NCBI GenBank assembly: GCA_033852165.1
Contig: JAWSUZ010000006.1
Span: 62,001-126,000, forward strand
DNA length: 64,000 bases
Reading direction: 5' to 3'
Source: Agarilytica sp033852165
Lineage (GTDB): Bacteria; Pseudomonadota; Gammaproteobacteria; Pseudomonadales; Cellvibrionaceae
The translations under genes were made by a program, and so were the position numbers. Positions 8,024 through 17,201 of this stretch are shown here, in pieces. Every line of letters begins with the position of its first letter. Position 1 is the stretch's first letter. The notes beneath the pieces are model-generated. The model was not told the DNA's origin. It saw only the letters and a program-made list of their open reading frames with translations, and ran no database searches.

Positions 8024-10924
8024 ATGCTCAAACTCCGCTTCTCCAGTTTTCTGCTCGCTTCGGCACTCGGCCTAAGCGCATGCGGCGGCGACAGCCCAAC
8101 CATTAGCAATGATGCTCCTATTAACAGAACGGCAGTTATTTTTAGTCCTTCAACGGCAGAATTGCCTGTTCCAAGCGACCTGCAATTTAAAGCAGAAGAA
8201 GCAAAAGACGGCACAATGTATGCTGGCGTTGATCCTGCCAACCCAGTTATCACAGGTATAGATGCCCTCGACGGTAATTCGGTACTGGCTCCTTTTGATA
8301 TAGCCTTTGACGCTCCATTAAACAGCGCACAAACCTTAAGTGCAGCCAATTTTATTGGCTCAGGCGCATCAGTCATTCCAAATTCAGGGCAAAATGTATT
8401 TTTATTGCCTCTCGCTTACCCTAGTGGCGATGGCTTGCTACAGGCGAGCATAGGCGGCTCGAGCGTCGAAGTGCCCACATTTGCAGAAGCGCTTGCCTAC
8501 CAAACAGCCGCTGCGACAGCAGACGTTTCCACGCTGAACGCTTTAGCCCAACCAACCGCGCGCGCCGAAATTATCAGCCTCGACGGCGGCACCAATAACA
8601 TCCTCAGAATTACCCCGCTCAAACCGTTACAACCCAAAACTAAATACTTGGTAGTTTTGACAGAAATTGAAGACAGAAACGGCGTCAACACGGTCGCGTC
8701 TGAAGCCTACAACTTTCTCAAAGGTGAAGATACTGACACGACTGAGTTTGCCTTAGAGGCCTTACTAAGCCTGAGATCGGCCATTCAAAACTGGGAAACG
8801 CTTGCTGCTGGTTATTTTAATTTTATGCAGACCGTCTTCGACACTGTTGGGGTTTCTGCAACCGCGCCATCAGCCGAAGACATTATATTTTCGATGACAT
8901 TTACGACCGGCGGGACCACGGACGTACTTAAATATATCGCCGCTCCAGAGGCGTTTTTTGAGGATTCGCTAAGAGCTGGCTACAAGAAAGATGCGATTGT
9001 TAAATTGGTTAGTGGCGTATATTCCTTAGATGGAACGACAACATCTACAGACATTACAGATGGCGTTATTTCAGCCACCATTAACGGATATTTAACAACA
9101 AACAGCCCAAGCAACCCACTGTACAGCGAGTCAATAGCAGGAGCGATCGCTCAGAGTGCTGGCTACTCAACAATAGCAACTGATGCCACTGCGGCCTATA
9201 TCATGCAGCGCGCGGCTGCAGAGGCGTCGATAGCGGTGAACGATACTGGCGGCGCGATATCAGCAACGGCTGTAGGAACAGTTCAAGCGATCTTAGCTGG
9301 AGAAGCTGCTAGCGATGTGTTCCCAGTGCCTGCTCCGCGTACCACCAACTTTTACAGGAAGGATTTAGCGAGCGATCTAAACCCTCTACTCGCGGCCCCG
9401 GCAATGATTTATCAGGGTGAAATTACACTTCCCTACTATCAAACCGAACCCACAGATCAACAAGATAATGGTACACAAGATTTTACCCCCGTAAAAACCA
9501 GCTCTTGGCAGGCAGATACAACCATTGGCGGAATAACCCCGCCATCAAATATGATTACTTACCGCTACCCTTTTCCATTCAAACAATCTGATGTGATAAT
9601 ACCCGTGCTCGTTACGACTCCCCATGAAGCCACACTTGCTGCTTTCGGTTACACCAAGCCTACTGAAGGCTGGCCGGTGATTATCTATGTCCACGGCATT
9701 ACTACAGACCGATCAACATCTCTACCGATGGCAAACGCATTGGCTTTCGCTTGTATTGCTCGTGATGAATCAGGAGCGCCCACAGGTCTTTCAGGAGCGC
9801 CCTGTTTTGCCACTATTGCTATTGACCAACCCCTTCACGGTGTTGCTCCTGCCGCCGGACCCGAAGGGCTAGAAGGCAGTATTGTTCCCGGGTTATACAG
9901 TGTCAGAGACCCAGAAAATACTGTACCAACAAATATTGGCGGCGGTCCCACAACGGATACACTGAGAGAAAGACATTTTGACCTTACAGCAGACGCAGCA
10001 ACCAACCCCGTGCCAATGGTCTATACCGATGGATCAGAAGACGGAATCTCGGGCAGCCTGTTTATCAACCTCACAAGCTTCACGACTTCTCGCGACAATT
10101 TACGTCAGATGGCGGTGGACCTGCTGAACCTTAATGCATCTCTGGATTCCATCGACCTTGACGATGACGGCACCGCGAATGACCTAGACCCAGCAAATGT
10201 TTATTTTATTGGGCACTCATTAGGAGCAATCAATGGTCTCCCGTTTGTTGCCATCAACAACTCCCCCCAAGTTCAAGCCGGTGCATTTACCAGTCAGCCT
10301 AAGGTAAAAGCCGCAGCAGGCTTAATGACAGGAGGAGGAATCCCAAGAATCCTGGCAAACTCTCAAAGCTTTGCGCCCTCAGTGTTAGGCGGCCTGGCCG
10401 CAGCTAGCGATTCGTTAACCCAAGGTAATAGCGGTCTAGAAGCCTATCTTGGCGTATTACAGGGTGTTCTCGATTCTGCAGATCTGATGAACTTTGCTGC
10501 CAGCCTCTCTGACGCGAACGCCTCTACGGGGATTTTGTTAACAGAAGTGATAGGCGACGGAACCGTCGAAAACCCCGCCGATCAAACCATTCCAAATGCC
10601 GCGGACCTTAGCTTAGGCACTGCGCCATTAAACACAACGGTATCGACTACAGGCTTAGTCATTAACGGATTCCCTGCACCGCTAGCGGGCACCGAACCCC
10701 TTATTGCTCAGTTTGGCGCTATACCAACAGCCACTGCTGATGACAGCGACGGCGATGCAGCGGTTATCGTTACGCGCTTTACCGAAGGATCGCACGGGAC
10801 ACCAGCTTCTGTTGATAACTTCGCAGTATTTTCAGAAATCGTCACTGAAATCGTAGCGTTCTTTGCAGGAGATGGTCGCGTTTCCGGATCCATCGTCAGG
10901 AATACTGCGGTGGTGGAAGAATAG
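8024..10924 (+). CDS. VolA/Pla-1-type extracellular lipase lipoprotein
   Basis: A 966-residue secreted lipase of the bacterial virulence-factor lipase (Pla-1/cef, VolA) family. The N-terminus is a lipoprotein signal with lipobox LSAC and lipidated Cys20, followed by GGD. VolA of Vibrio is a surface-exposed lysophospholipase. The N-terminal domain opens with the family phrases IFSPSTAELPVPSDLQF and LDGNSVLAPFDIAFD. The hydrolase domain has an oxyanion-region VIIYVHGI near residue 550. Its nucleophile elbow G-H-S-L-G contains Ser732, and a C-terminal GSHG places a candidate catalytic His at 924. ATG 8024 follows GAGGGATT. It is monocistronic, ending in a strong terminator. VolA is co-transcribed with a fadL gene in Vibrio; none is present here. 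Confidence 0.88.
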   Translation: MLKLRFSSFLLASALGLSACGGDSPTISNDAPINRTAVIFSPSTAELPVPSDLQFKAEEAKDGTMYAGVDPANPVITGIDALDGNSVLAPFDIAFDAPLNSAQTLSAANFIGSGASVIPNSGQNVFLLPLAYPSGDGLLQASIGGSSVEVPTFAEALAYQTAAATADVSTLNALAQPTARAEIISLDGGTNNILRITPLKPLQPKTKYLVVLTEIEDRNGVNTVASEAYNFLKGEDTDTTEFALEALLSLRSAIQNWETLAAGYFNFMQTVFDTVGVSATAPSAEDIIFSMTFTTGGTTDVLKYIAAPEAFFEDSLRAGYKKDAIVKLVSGVYSLDGTTTSTDITDGVISATINGYLTTNSPSNPLYSESIAGAIAQSAGYSTIATDATAAYIMQRAAAEASIAVNDTGGAISATAVGTVQAILAGEAASDVFPVPAPRTTNFYRKDLASDLNPLLAAPAMIYQGEITLPYYQTEPTDQQDNGTQDFTPVKTSSWQADTTIGGITPPSNMITYRYPFPFKQSDVIIPVLVTTPHEATLAAFGYTKPTEGWPVIIYVHGITTDRSTSLPMANALAFACIARDESGAPTGLSGAPCFATIAIDQPLHGVAPAAGPEGLEGSIVPGLYSVRDPENTVPTNIGGGPTTDTLRERHFDLTADAATNPVPMVYTDGSEDGISGSLFINLTSFTTSRDNLRQMAVDLLNLNASLDSIDLDDDGTANDLDPANVYFIGHSLGAINGLPFVAINNSPQVQAGAFTSQPKVKAAAGLMTGGGIPRILANSQSFAPSVLGGLAAASDSLTQGNSGLEAYLGVLQGVLDSADLMNFAASLSDANASTGILLTEVIGDGTVENPADQTIPNAADLSLGTAPLNTTVSTTGLVINGFPAPLAGTEPLIAQFGAIPTATADDSDGDAAVIVTRFTEGSHGTPASVDNFAVFSEIVTEIVAFFAGDGRVSGSIVRNTAVVEE

Positions 10925-10953
10925 AAGCTTAGTTAATACTGTCGCGACGGACT

Positions 10954-10986
10954 AAAAGCCCCGAATGGTTCGGGGCTTTTTTTTGC
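10954..10986 (+). terminator. Rho-independent terminator of the lipase gene
   Basis: A perfect 12-bp stem (AAAAGCCCCGAA at 10954-10965 with TTCGGGGCTTTT at 10969-10980), a 3-nt loop and a continuing T-run. It begins 30 nt after the lipase stop codon. Confidence 0.93.
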
Positions 10987-11260
10987 TTCCGATATATCAC
11001 TAAAAAAGAATATAGCTAAACCAACGGTCTGCACCTTCACAGTACAGAAGGTTTAAATCATGGCTCGCTCCGCTGTCTTTATGCGGACAGAGAAATTTAT
11101 GCCTGCTAAATCTGCATCCGGAACACCACCCCGACTTGATATATATCGAAGATAATCATCTCAAACAGCTGAATATTAGCGGCCTTTAAAAGACTCCGCA
11201 CGACATCAGTGAATACTGATCGTCTTTGGCAACCATTCTGTCAATAGTAAAATTCAGACA
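10987..11260. other. Intergenic region between lipase and rplQ terminators
   Basis: Nothing convincing was found. A 31-codon frame starting at ATG 11060 on the plus strand has no ribosome binding site and no recognisable product. The stretch separates two convergent transcription units. Confidence 0.4.
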
Positions 11261-11288
11261 AAAAAATGCCGGGACAAGCCCGGCATTT
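11261..11288 (-). terminator. Terminator of the S10-spc-alpha supercluster
   Basis: A 10-bp stem (11264-11273 with 11279-11288, core ATGCCGGG/CCCGGCAT) with a 5-nt loop. Read on the minus strand it is followed by a T-run (the A-tract at 11261-11266). It sits ~20 nt past the rplQ stop. Confidence 0.93.
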
Positions 11289-11309
11289 ACAACTAATACA
11301 ATATAACTA

Positions 11310-11708
11310 CTAGGCTTCAGCAGCAGCTGACTCATCTTCCACAACAGGTTGAGGACGATCAACAAGTTCTACGTAAGCCATTGGAGCTTTGTCACCAGTA
11401 CGAAATCCGCATTTCATAATGCGAAGATAACCACCGGGACGACTCTCATAACGTGGGCCAAGCTCATTAAAAAGCTTACCCACAGTAGCTTTGTCACGTA
11501 ATCTGTCAAACGCCAAGCGACGGTTAGCCACAGTGTCGTTCTTAGATAAAGTGATCAACGGCTCTGCATAACGGCGTAGTTCTTTAGCCTTAGGCAGAGT
11601 AGTCTTGATTAATTCGTGCTCCACAAGGGAAGACACCATATTGCGAAACATCGCCTTACGATGCGAGCTGTTCCGATTTAATTGACGTCCACTTTGACGA
11701 TGACGCAT
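11310..11708 (-). CDS. rplQ: 50S ribosomal protein L17
   Basis: Large-subunit protein L17 (132 residues), which binds 23S rRNA near the exit tunnel. The start MRHRQSGRQLNRNSSHRKAM is the family signature, and the conserved core runs through LRRYAEPLITL and RLAFDRLRD. After the core (GGYLRIMKCGFRTGD, PMAYVELVD) there is an acidic Glu/Ala tail. It is the last gene of the alpha operon (rpsM-rpsK-rpsD-rpoA-rplQ), ~70 nt downstream of rpoA and followed by a terminator. Confidence 0.98.
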   Translation of the reverse strand: MRHRQSGRQLNRNSSHRKAMFRNMVSSLVEHELIKTTLPKAKELRRYAEPLITLSKNDTVANRRLAFDRLRDKATVGKLFNELGPRYESRPGGYLRIMKCGFRTGDKAPMAYVELVDRPQPVVEDESAAAEA

Positions 11709-11787
11709 GACAATAACCCTTTAAACTATTGCTATCACAGCAACGTAATATAAGGATCAGAATCTCACGACTCTGATCTATTCTTAA

Positions 11788-12777
11788 TTAGTCGTTTTTC
11801 AAACTAGCTGGTGGCCAATTTTCTAAACGCATTCCCAAAGACAGACCGCGAGACGCGAGCACATCTTTAATCTCAGTTAGTGATTTCTTACCTAAGTTTG
11901 GAGTCTTAAGTAACTCGACTTCAGTTCTTTGAATAAGATCACCAATGTAGTAGATGTTTTCTGCTTTTAAACAATTCGCAGAACGAACTGTAAGCTCAAG
12001 ATCATCCACTGGGCGAAGCAATACCGGATCAATTTGATCTTCTTTATGCTCTGGCTCTGCTTCTTTCTCGCCTTCAAGATCTACAAACACAGCCAGTTGG
12101 TGCTGAAGAATCGTAGCCGCTCGGCGGATAGCTTCTTCTGGATCAATTGTTCCGTTTGTTTCAAGATCTAAAACTAATTTGTCCAAATCGGTGCGCTGCT
12201 CAACCCGAGCGCTCTCGACACTATACGAGAGACGACTAACAGGGCTGTAAGAAGCATCTAACCGAAGACGACCAATAGCACGAGTCTCATCTTCTTCTTC
12301 AGTAGCGCGAGCATCAGCTGGCTGATATCCACGTCCACGAGTTATGGTTAAACGCATCTCTAAAGAAGTATCGCCCGTAATTGTAGCGATTTCACATTCA
12401 GGGTTAACCACTTCGATATCGTGATCGAGCTGAATATCACCCGCAGTTACTGGACCAGGACCTTTCTTACTTAACGTAAGTACAGCCTCTTCTTTACCGT
12501 GCATAATCACGGCGACATTTTTTAGATTAAGAAGAATCTCAATAACATCTTCTTGTACGCCTTCAATAGCGCTGTATTCGTGCTGCACACCCTCGATTTC
12601 GACCTCGGTGATGGCACAACCAGGCATTGACGATAGTAGGATTCTGCGAAGTGCATTACCTAGCGTATGACCAAAGCCACGCTCGAGCGGCTCTAAAACC
12701 ACTTTAGCGCGAGTCGGACCGATCTCCGTAACGTCAATATGACGAGGAGTTAAAAATTCATTTACAGCAATTTGCAT
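11788..12777 (-). CDS. rpoA: RNA polymerase alpha subunit
   Basis: Alpha subunit of RNA polymerase, 329 residues. The N-terminal assembly domain (EPLERGFGHTLGNALRRILL) nucleates beta and beta-prime binding. A flexible linker follows, then the C-terminal domain (LELTVRSANCLKAENIYYIG, GKKSLTEIKDVLASRGL) that contacts UP elements and activators. The frame is open five codons further up, but MQIAVNEFLTPRHIDV at 12777, preceded by AGGTG, is the conserved start. Its place inside the ribosomal alpha operon couples polymerase to ribosome synthesis. Confidence 0.98.
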   Translation of the reverse strand: MQIAVNEFLTPRHIDVTEIGPTRAKVVLEPLERGFGHTLGNALRRILLSSMPGCAITEVEIEGVQHEYSAIEGVQEDVIEILLNLKNVAVIMHGKEEAVLTLSKKGPGPVTAGDIQLDHDIEVVNPECEIATITGDTSLEMRLTITRGRGYQPADARATEEEDETRAIGRLRLDASYSPVSRLSYSVESARVEQRTDLDKLVLDLETNGTIDPEEAIRRAATILQHQLAVFVDLEGEKEAEPEHKEDQIDPVLLRPVDDLELTVRSANCLKAENIYYIGDLIQRTEVELLKTPNLGKKSLTEIKDVLASRGLSLGMRLENWPPASLKND

Positions 12778-12828
12778 AAACGCACCTGCCAAAATAGTTT
12801 CAGTTTGAAAAATGTAACGAAATCGAAA

Positions 12829-13452
12829 TTATTTCGAGTAAAGCTCAACAATTAAGTTTTCGTTAATCTCAGCCGGTAAATCAGCACGATCTGGAACACG
12901 TGTAAATACACCTTCTTTCTTCTCTGAGTTTACGTCTACCCAATCAACTTCTGTCCGTTGAGCAGCAATGCCCAAAGAGCTTTGAATTCGCAATTGAGTT
13001 TTTGATTTCTCGCGAATCGCAATAAGATCACCCTGCTTTAGCTGGAAAGAAGGAATGTTTACCGACTGTCCGTTTACCAAAATAGCTTTATGGGATACTA
13101 ATTGGCGTGATTCTGCACGAGTAGAACCGAAGCCCATACGATAAACAACGTTATCTAAGCGACATTCCAACAACTGAAGCAAGTTTTCACCAGTAGCACC
13201 TTTTTGGTTAGCGGCTTTCTTATAGTATCCACGAAATTGCTTTTCGAGAAGTCCGTAAGTACGACGTACTTTTTGTTTCTCGCGAAGCTGAACACCATAG
13301 TCTGACAAGCGACCACGTCGCGCACCTTGCTGCTGACCAGGTTGAGTATCTGCTTTACACTTAGACTCTAGCGGACGAATACCACTTTTTAAAAATAAAT
13401 CTGTGCCCTCACGACGGGAGAGCTTACAAGTTGGGCCTATATAGCGAGCCAT
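12829..13452 (-). CDS. rpsD: 30S ribosomal protein S4
   Basis: Primary 16S rRNA-binding assembly protein S4, 207 residues. The N-terminus is ARYIGPTCKLSRREG, and an S4 RNA-binding domain follows (LECRLDNVVYRMGFGSTRAE, SHKAILVNG). In E. coli S4 is the translational repressor of the alpha operon through a pseudoknot before rpsM. The matching ~250-nt spacer before rpsM here makes the same control likely. Only one zinc-type cysteine is seen, so this is the zinc-free form. Confidence 0.98.
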   Translation of the reverse strand: MARYIGPTCKLSRREGTDLFLKSGIRPLESKCKADTQPGQQQGARRGRLSDYGVQLREKQKVRRTYGLLEKQFRGYYKKAANQKGATGENLLQLLECRLDNVVYRMGFGSTRAESRQLVSHKAILVNGQSVNIPSFQLKQGDLIAIREKSKTQLRIQSSLGIAAQRTEVDWVDVNSEKKEGVFTRVPDRADLPAEINENLIVELYSK

Positions 13453-13455
13453 CTT

Positions 13456-13848
13456 TTATACTCTCCGCTTCTTGGGTGGACGACAACCGTTATGTGGCAC
13501 TGGAGTTACATCGGTGATGTTAGTCACTTTAAATCCGATGTTATTAAGTGCGCGTACGGCAGATTCTCTACCTGGGCCTGGTCCTTTAACTTCAACGTCT
13601 AAGTTTTTGACGCCGTAGTCTTGAGCCGCAGCGCCAGCTCTTTCTGCAGCAATCTGTGCAGCAAAAGGAGTACTTTTTCGTGAACCGCGGAAGCCGGAGC
13701 CGCCAGAAGTGGCCCATGACAGGGTGTTACCCTGGCGATCTGTAATAGTCACAATGGTGTTGTTGAAAGAAGCATGTATATGCGCAACGCCATCGACTAC
13801 GGTCTTTTTGACCTTTTTCTTTGTCGAACTTTTAGATGGCTTAGCCAT
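13456..13848 (-). CDS. rpsK: 30S ribosomal protein S11
   Basis: Platform protein S11, 130 residues. It contacts 16S rRNA at the E-site side and meets mRNA near the Shine-Dalgarno helix. Conserved stretches are GVAHIHASFNNTIVTITDR, SGGSGFRGSRKSTPFAAQ and the basic C-terminus PHNGCRPPKKRRV. The N-terminus is Lys/Ser-rich. It ends 3 nt before the rpsD start region, typical of translational coupling in the alpha operon. Confidence 0.98.
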   Translation of the reverse strand: MAKPSKSSTKKKVKKTVVDGVAHIHASFNNTIVTITDRQGNTLSWATSGGSGFRGSRKSTPFAAQIAAERAGAAAQDYGVKNLDVEVKGPGPGRESAVRALNNIGFKVTNITDVTPVPHNGCRPPKKRRV

Positions 13849-13894
13849 GATAAAATTCTCCTAAATATCGATGTTTAGTTTGGATTAGCAGCAA

Positions 13895-14251
13895 TTAGCG
13901 TTTAATTGGCTTGCGAGGACCTTTACGAGTACGAGCGTTTGTTTTTGAACGCTGGCCTCGTACAGGCAGGTTTCGTCTGTGACGAAGACCGCGATAAGCG
14001 CCTAGATCCATCAATCGCTTGATGTTCATTGACACTTCGCGTCGAAGATCACCTTCAACCTGGAATTTACCAACTTCAGTCCGGATACTATCTATCTCAG
14101 CCTCAGTCAATGCACTAATTTTTGTCGCTTCTGCAACCCCGGTAGTAGCACAAATTTTCTTTGCGGTGCTACGCCCTACGCCAAACACGTAAGTTAGGGA
14201 AATCACGGCATGCTTATGGTCTGGTATATTGACACCAGCGATACGAGCCAT
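13895..14251 (-). CDS. rpsM: 30S ribosomal protein S13
   Basis: Head protein S13, 118 residues. It forms intersubunit bridges with 23S rRNA and L5 and touches P-site tRNA through its basic tail. Signatures are MARIAGVNIPDHKHAVISL, YVFGVGRSTAKKIC and GLRHRRNLPVRGQRSKTNAR. It is the first gene of the alpha operon, with a GGAG box 8 nt before ATG and a long structured leader upstream. Confidence 0.98.
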   Translation of the reverse strand: MARIAGVNIPDHKHAVISLTYVFGVGRSTAKKICATTGVAEATKISALTEAEIDSIRTEVGKFQVEGDLRREVSMNIKRLMDLGAYRGLRHRRNLPVRGQRSKTNARTRKGPRKPIKR

Positions 14252-14502
14252 TCAATTTACTCCACTTGATATGAACTTCAGTGCTGACAGCGGGAAAACC
14301 ACTCGTCTCTGCACAACCTTTGGAAAACAGTTGTCTCCCAAAAGGCGCGCAAGGATAGCGGCTAACCTGCAAAAAATCAATAGTTTAGAAGTTTCCCTCT
14401 AAACGACAGTCAACACCTCTCAATTTATTGAGTTTTGAAAACTCAAAAGGCTCTCTGTTTTTTGATAGAGCACCTGAAATTTATATTGAAAACTAAGGTC
14501 AA
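14252..14502 (-). promoter_or_regulatory. Probable alpha-operon leader (S4-responsive)
   Basis: About 250 nt separate rpmJ from rpsM, far more than elsewhere in the supercluster. On the minus strand the spacer holds a perfect 9-bp hairpin (14428-14446, TTGAGTTTT/AAAACTCAA) and a second hairpin closer to rpsM (around 14324-14352, CCTTTTGG with CCAAAGG). In gammaproteobacteria this position carries the alpha-operon pseudoknot bound by S4. I infer the function from position; I did not fold the pseudoknot. Confidence 0.45.
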
Positions 14503-14619
14503 TTACCCTTGACGCTGTTTGTGACGAGGTTCCGCCTCACAAATCACTCGAACAACACCCTTACGTTTTACAATTTTACAGTTACGACATAATTTTTTAA
14601 CTGACGCACGTACTTTCAT
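14503..14619 (-). CDS. rpmJ: 50S ribosomal protein L36
   Basis: The smallest ribosomal protein, 38 residues: MKVRASVKKLCRNCKIVKR, then KGVVRVICEAEPRHKQRQG. The zinc ligands Cys11, Cys14, Cys27 and His33 are all present, so this is the zinc-binding (C+) type. It lies between secY and the alpha-operon leader, its normal position. Confidence 0.97.
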   Translation of the reverse strand: MKVRASVKKLCRNCKIVKRKGVVRVICEAEPRHKQRQG

Positions 14620-14659
14620 TTTTTAAAACCTCAACTCTGATTTCTTCGCTCGTAGCCGC

Positions 14660-16000
14660 TTAGCGACCACGTCCGTAGTTTTGTAAATTTGCCTTTTTCA
14701 TCACCGAATCATATTGGTGAGTCATAAGGTGAGACTGCACTTGCGACATAAAGTCCATAACAACCACAACAACAATAAGTAACGATGTACCGCCAACATA
14801 AACCGGAATATTGGCTGAAGCGGTTAGAAATTGTGGCAACAACGCGACTGCTGCTATGTATACAGATCCAACTACAGTTAAGCGTGTAAGTATATTATCG
14901 ATGTATTTCGCTGATTGCTCGCCAGGTCGTATACCTGGAATGTATGCCCCGCCTTTTTTAAGGTTGTCAGCAACTTCTTTTGGGTTGTACATCATTGCCG
15001 TGTAGACAAAGCAAAAGACAATAATTAGCGTACCAAATAACACAAAGTTTAGCGGCTGTCCGGGACCAATTGCTCGAGCGAACTCCTGCAAGAATTCCCC
15101 GCCCTCACCTTCTGTTGAGCTTCCCATCCATTGAGCAATAGATGAGGGGAACAAAAGAATACTGCTAGCAAAGATGACCGGTATTACTCCCGCCATATTA
15201 ATTTTTAGCGGTAGGTGACTCGTCTGAGTTGACACTTGCCCATGTCGGCCTGCTTGACGTTTAGCATATTGGATCGTGATGCGCCTTTGACCGCGCTCCA
15301 TTCGAACAACAAACCAAACAACAGCGACAGCAGCAAGCGCAATAGCCAAAAGCATAAGAGGATGAAGGTCACCCTGCCTAGCGCTCTCGAATGCCGAACC
15401 TATAGCTGAGGGGAGACCTGCAACGATACCTGCAAATATTAGCATTGAAATGCCATTGCCGATTCCGCGCTCTGTAACTTGCTCGCCCAACCACATTAGG
15501 AAAACAGCGCCAGTCACAAGAGAAATCACAGCCACAACATAAAAACTCAACGGAGAATAGTCCGCGTAAGCCATGCCTTGTCCCGCAAGCCCCTTAACCA
15601 TTACAAAAGCTTGAACGAGCGCCAAAGCTACTGTTAAGTACCTCGTATATTGGCTGATCTTTCTTCTTCCAGCTTCACCGTCCTTTTTAATTGCTTCTAA
15701 GGAGGGAGTCACCGCTGACATCATTTGCATGATAATCGATGCGGAGATATAGGGCATTATACCCAAAGCCAGAATGCTCATTCTTTCGAAAGCGCCGCCT
15801 GAAAACATGTTGAACATACCAAGCATCGTGCCTTGGTTACTGTCTAACATATCTGCAACAGCCTGAGGATCCATACCGGGCACTGGTATATGAGTACCAA
15901 TGCGATAAATCACTATAGCCAGAAACAAAAACTTTAGGCGAGCCCAAAGCTCGCCTAAACCTTTTTGATTGCCAAGAGGTGAAGTACCTGAGTTAGCCAT
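14660..16000 (-). CDS. secY: Protein translocase subunit SecY
   Basis: Channel-forming subunit of the SecYEG translocon, 446 residues and ten transmembrane helices. Recognisable parts are the N-terminal GLGELWARLKFLFLAI, the plug-region segment GMFNMFSGGAFERMS, LGEQVTERGIGNGISMLIF and the cytosolic loop GIRPGEQSAKYIDNIL that contacts ribosome and SecA. SecY is encoded after rplO at the end of the spc operon, with rpmJ downstream; its partner secE is encoded in this window at about 45.3 kb. Confidence 0.98.
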   Translation of the reverse strand: MANSGTSPLGNQKGLGELWARLKFLFLAIVIYRIGTHIPVPGMDPQAVADMLDSNQGTMLGMFNMFSGGAFERMSILALGIMPYISASIIMQMMSAVTPSLEAIKKDGEAGRRKISQYTRYLTVALALVQAFVMVKGLAGQGMAYADYSPLSFYVVAVISLVTGAVFLMWLGEQVTERGIGNGISMLIFAGIVAGLPSAIGSAFESARQGDLHPLMLLAIALAAVAVVWFVVRMERGQRRITIQYAKRQAGRHGQVSTQTSHLPLKINMAGVIPVIFASSILLFPSSIAQWMGSSTEGEGGEFLQEFARAIGPGQPLNFVLFGTLIIVFCFVYTAMMYNPKEVADNLKKGGAYIPGIRPGEQSAKYIDNILTRLTVVGSVYIAAVALLPQFLTASANIPVYVGGTSLLIVVVVVMDFMSQVQSHLMTHQYDSVMKKANLQNYGRGR

Positions 16001-16018
16001 CGATTTTTCTCGTCCGAA

Positions 16019-16453
16019 TTATTCTTCGACTTTGCCGCCGGCTGCTTCAATAGCTGCCTTGGCACCCTTAGTCACTGAAATGCCTTTGAGGGTAACTGCT
16101 TTCTTTAGTTCACCCGACAAAAATACTTTAGCGCGCTTGATGTTTTCGTTTACTAGGTTCGCCGTTTTCAAAGCGTCTAGATCGATAACATCTGCATCTA
16201 CCCTGTTAAGCTCAGCCACACGTACTTCAGCTGATACTTTACCCACTCGACTTGTAAAGCCGAATTTAGGTAAACGTTTCTGCAAAGGCATTTGACCACC
16301 TTCAAAACCAGGAGCAACCTTGCCACCTGAGCGAGCTTTTAAACCCTTGTGGCCGCGGCCAGCTGTCTTACCGTAACCACTACCGATGCCACGACCAACG
16401 CGTTTTTTTGCTTTAACACGACCAGGTGCAGGACTTAGTGTATTAAGATGCAT
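16019..16453 (-). CDS. rplO: 50S ribosomal protein L15
   Basis: Late-assembly 23S rRNA-binding protein, 144 residues. It has the glycine/arginine-rich N-terminal extension KKRVGRGIGSGYGKTAGRGH and the globular domain ending in AKAAIEAAGGKVEE. It sits between rpmD (1-nt gap) and secY in the spc operon. Confidence 0.98.
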   Translation of the reverse strand: MHLNTLSPAPGRVKAKKRVGRGIGSGYGKTAGRGHKGLKARSGGKVAPGFEGGQMPLQKRLPKFGFTSRVGKVSAEVRVAELNRVDADVIDLDALKTANLVNENIKRAKVFLSGELKKAVTLKGISVTKGAKAAIEAAGGKVEE

Positions 16454-16454
16454 A

Positions 16455-16640
16455 CTATTCTCCTTCTACCTTAATCATGTAATGTACTAAATTGATCATT
16501 CCGCGTGTTGAAGGAGTATCTTCCACTTCAACAGTATGACCAATTCGACGCAAACCCAAGCCACGAACACTCGCTATATGATTTTTCAAGCGACCGGTTG
16601 TACTTTTCGTTTGAGTAACTTTAACTGTTTTCTTAGCCAT
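16455..16640 (-). CDS. rpmD: 50S ribosomal protein L30
   Basis: L30, 61 residues from ATG 16640 (MAKKTVKVTQTKS). The frame extends five codons further, but this start gives the family N-terminus. The core SVRGLGLRRIGHTVEVEDTP and RGMINLVHYMIKV is conserved. It is tightly packed with rplO. Confidence 0.97.
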   Translation of the reverse strand: MAKKTVKVTQTKSTTGRLKNHIASVRGLGLRRIGHTVEVEDTPSTRGMINLVHYMIKVEGE

Positions 16641-16682
16641 CGTCTCATTTACCAACTGTAAGATATCGTAATACGAAATCTA

Positions 16683-17192
16683 TTAATTCAAAATGTCTTC
16701 TACTGATTTACCACGCTTAGCGGCTACAGATTCGGGAGAAGACATCGCACGCAAAGCCTCAAACGTAGCACGAACCACGTTCACAGGATTCGTAGATCCA
16801 TAACATTTAGCAAGTACGTTCTGTACTCCAGCGATTTCGAGCACCGCTCGCATAGCACCACCAGCAATTACACCAGTACCTTGAGATGCTGGTTGCATAT
16901 ACACTTTGGATGCACCGTGACGACCTTTGGTTGGGTACTGTAACGTATCACCGTTAAGTTCAACTTGAATCATGTTACGACGTGCAGCTTCCATCGCTTT
17001 TTGAATTGCGATTGGCACTTCACGTGATTTACCACGACCAAAACCGACCTTTCCGTTTCCATCGCCGACAACTGTCAATGCAGTGAAACCAAAAATACGT
17101 CCGCCCTTAACCGTTTTTGCTACACGGTTAACTTGAACCAATTTTTCTTGCAAGCCTTCGGCTTGATTTTCTTCTCTTTTAGATTGCGACAT
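16683..17192 (-). CDS. rpsE: 30S ribosomal protein S5
   Basis: S5, 169 residues, a decoding-accuracy protein with mRNA-helicase surface residues at the entry channel. It has an N-terminal dsRBD-like domain (LVQVNRVAKTVKGGRIFGFT, VVGDGNGKVGFGRGK) and a C-terminal domain (ASQGTGVIAGGAMRAVLEI). It lies between rplR (9-nt spacing) and rpmD. Confidence 0.98.
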   Translation of the reverse strand: MSQSKREENQAEGLQEKLVQVNRVAKTVKGGRIFGFTALTVVGDGNGKVGFGRGKSREVPIAIQKAMEAARRNMIQVELNGDTLQYPTKGRHGASKVYMQPASQGTGVIAGGAMRAVLEIAGVQNVLAKCYGSTNPVNVVRATFEALRAMSSPESVAAKRGKSVEDILN

Positions 17193-17201
17193 AGTTGAAC
17201 C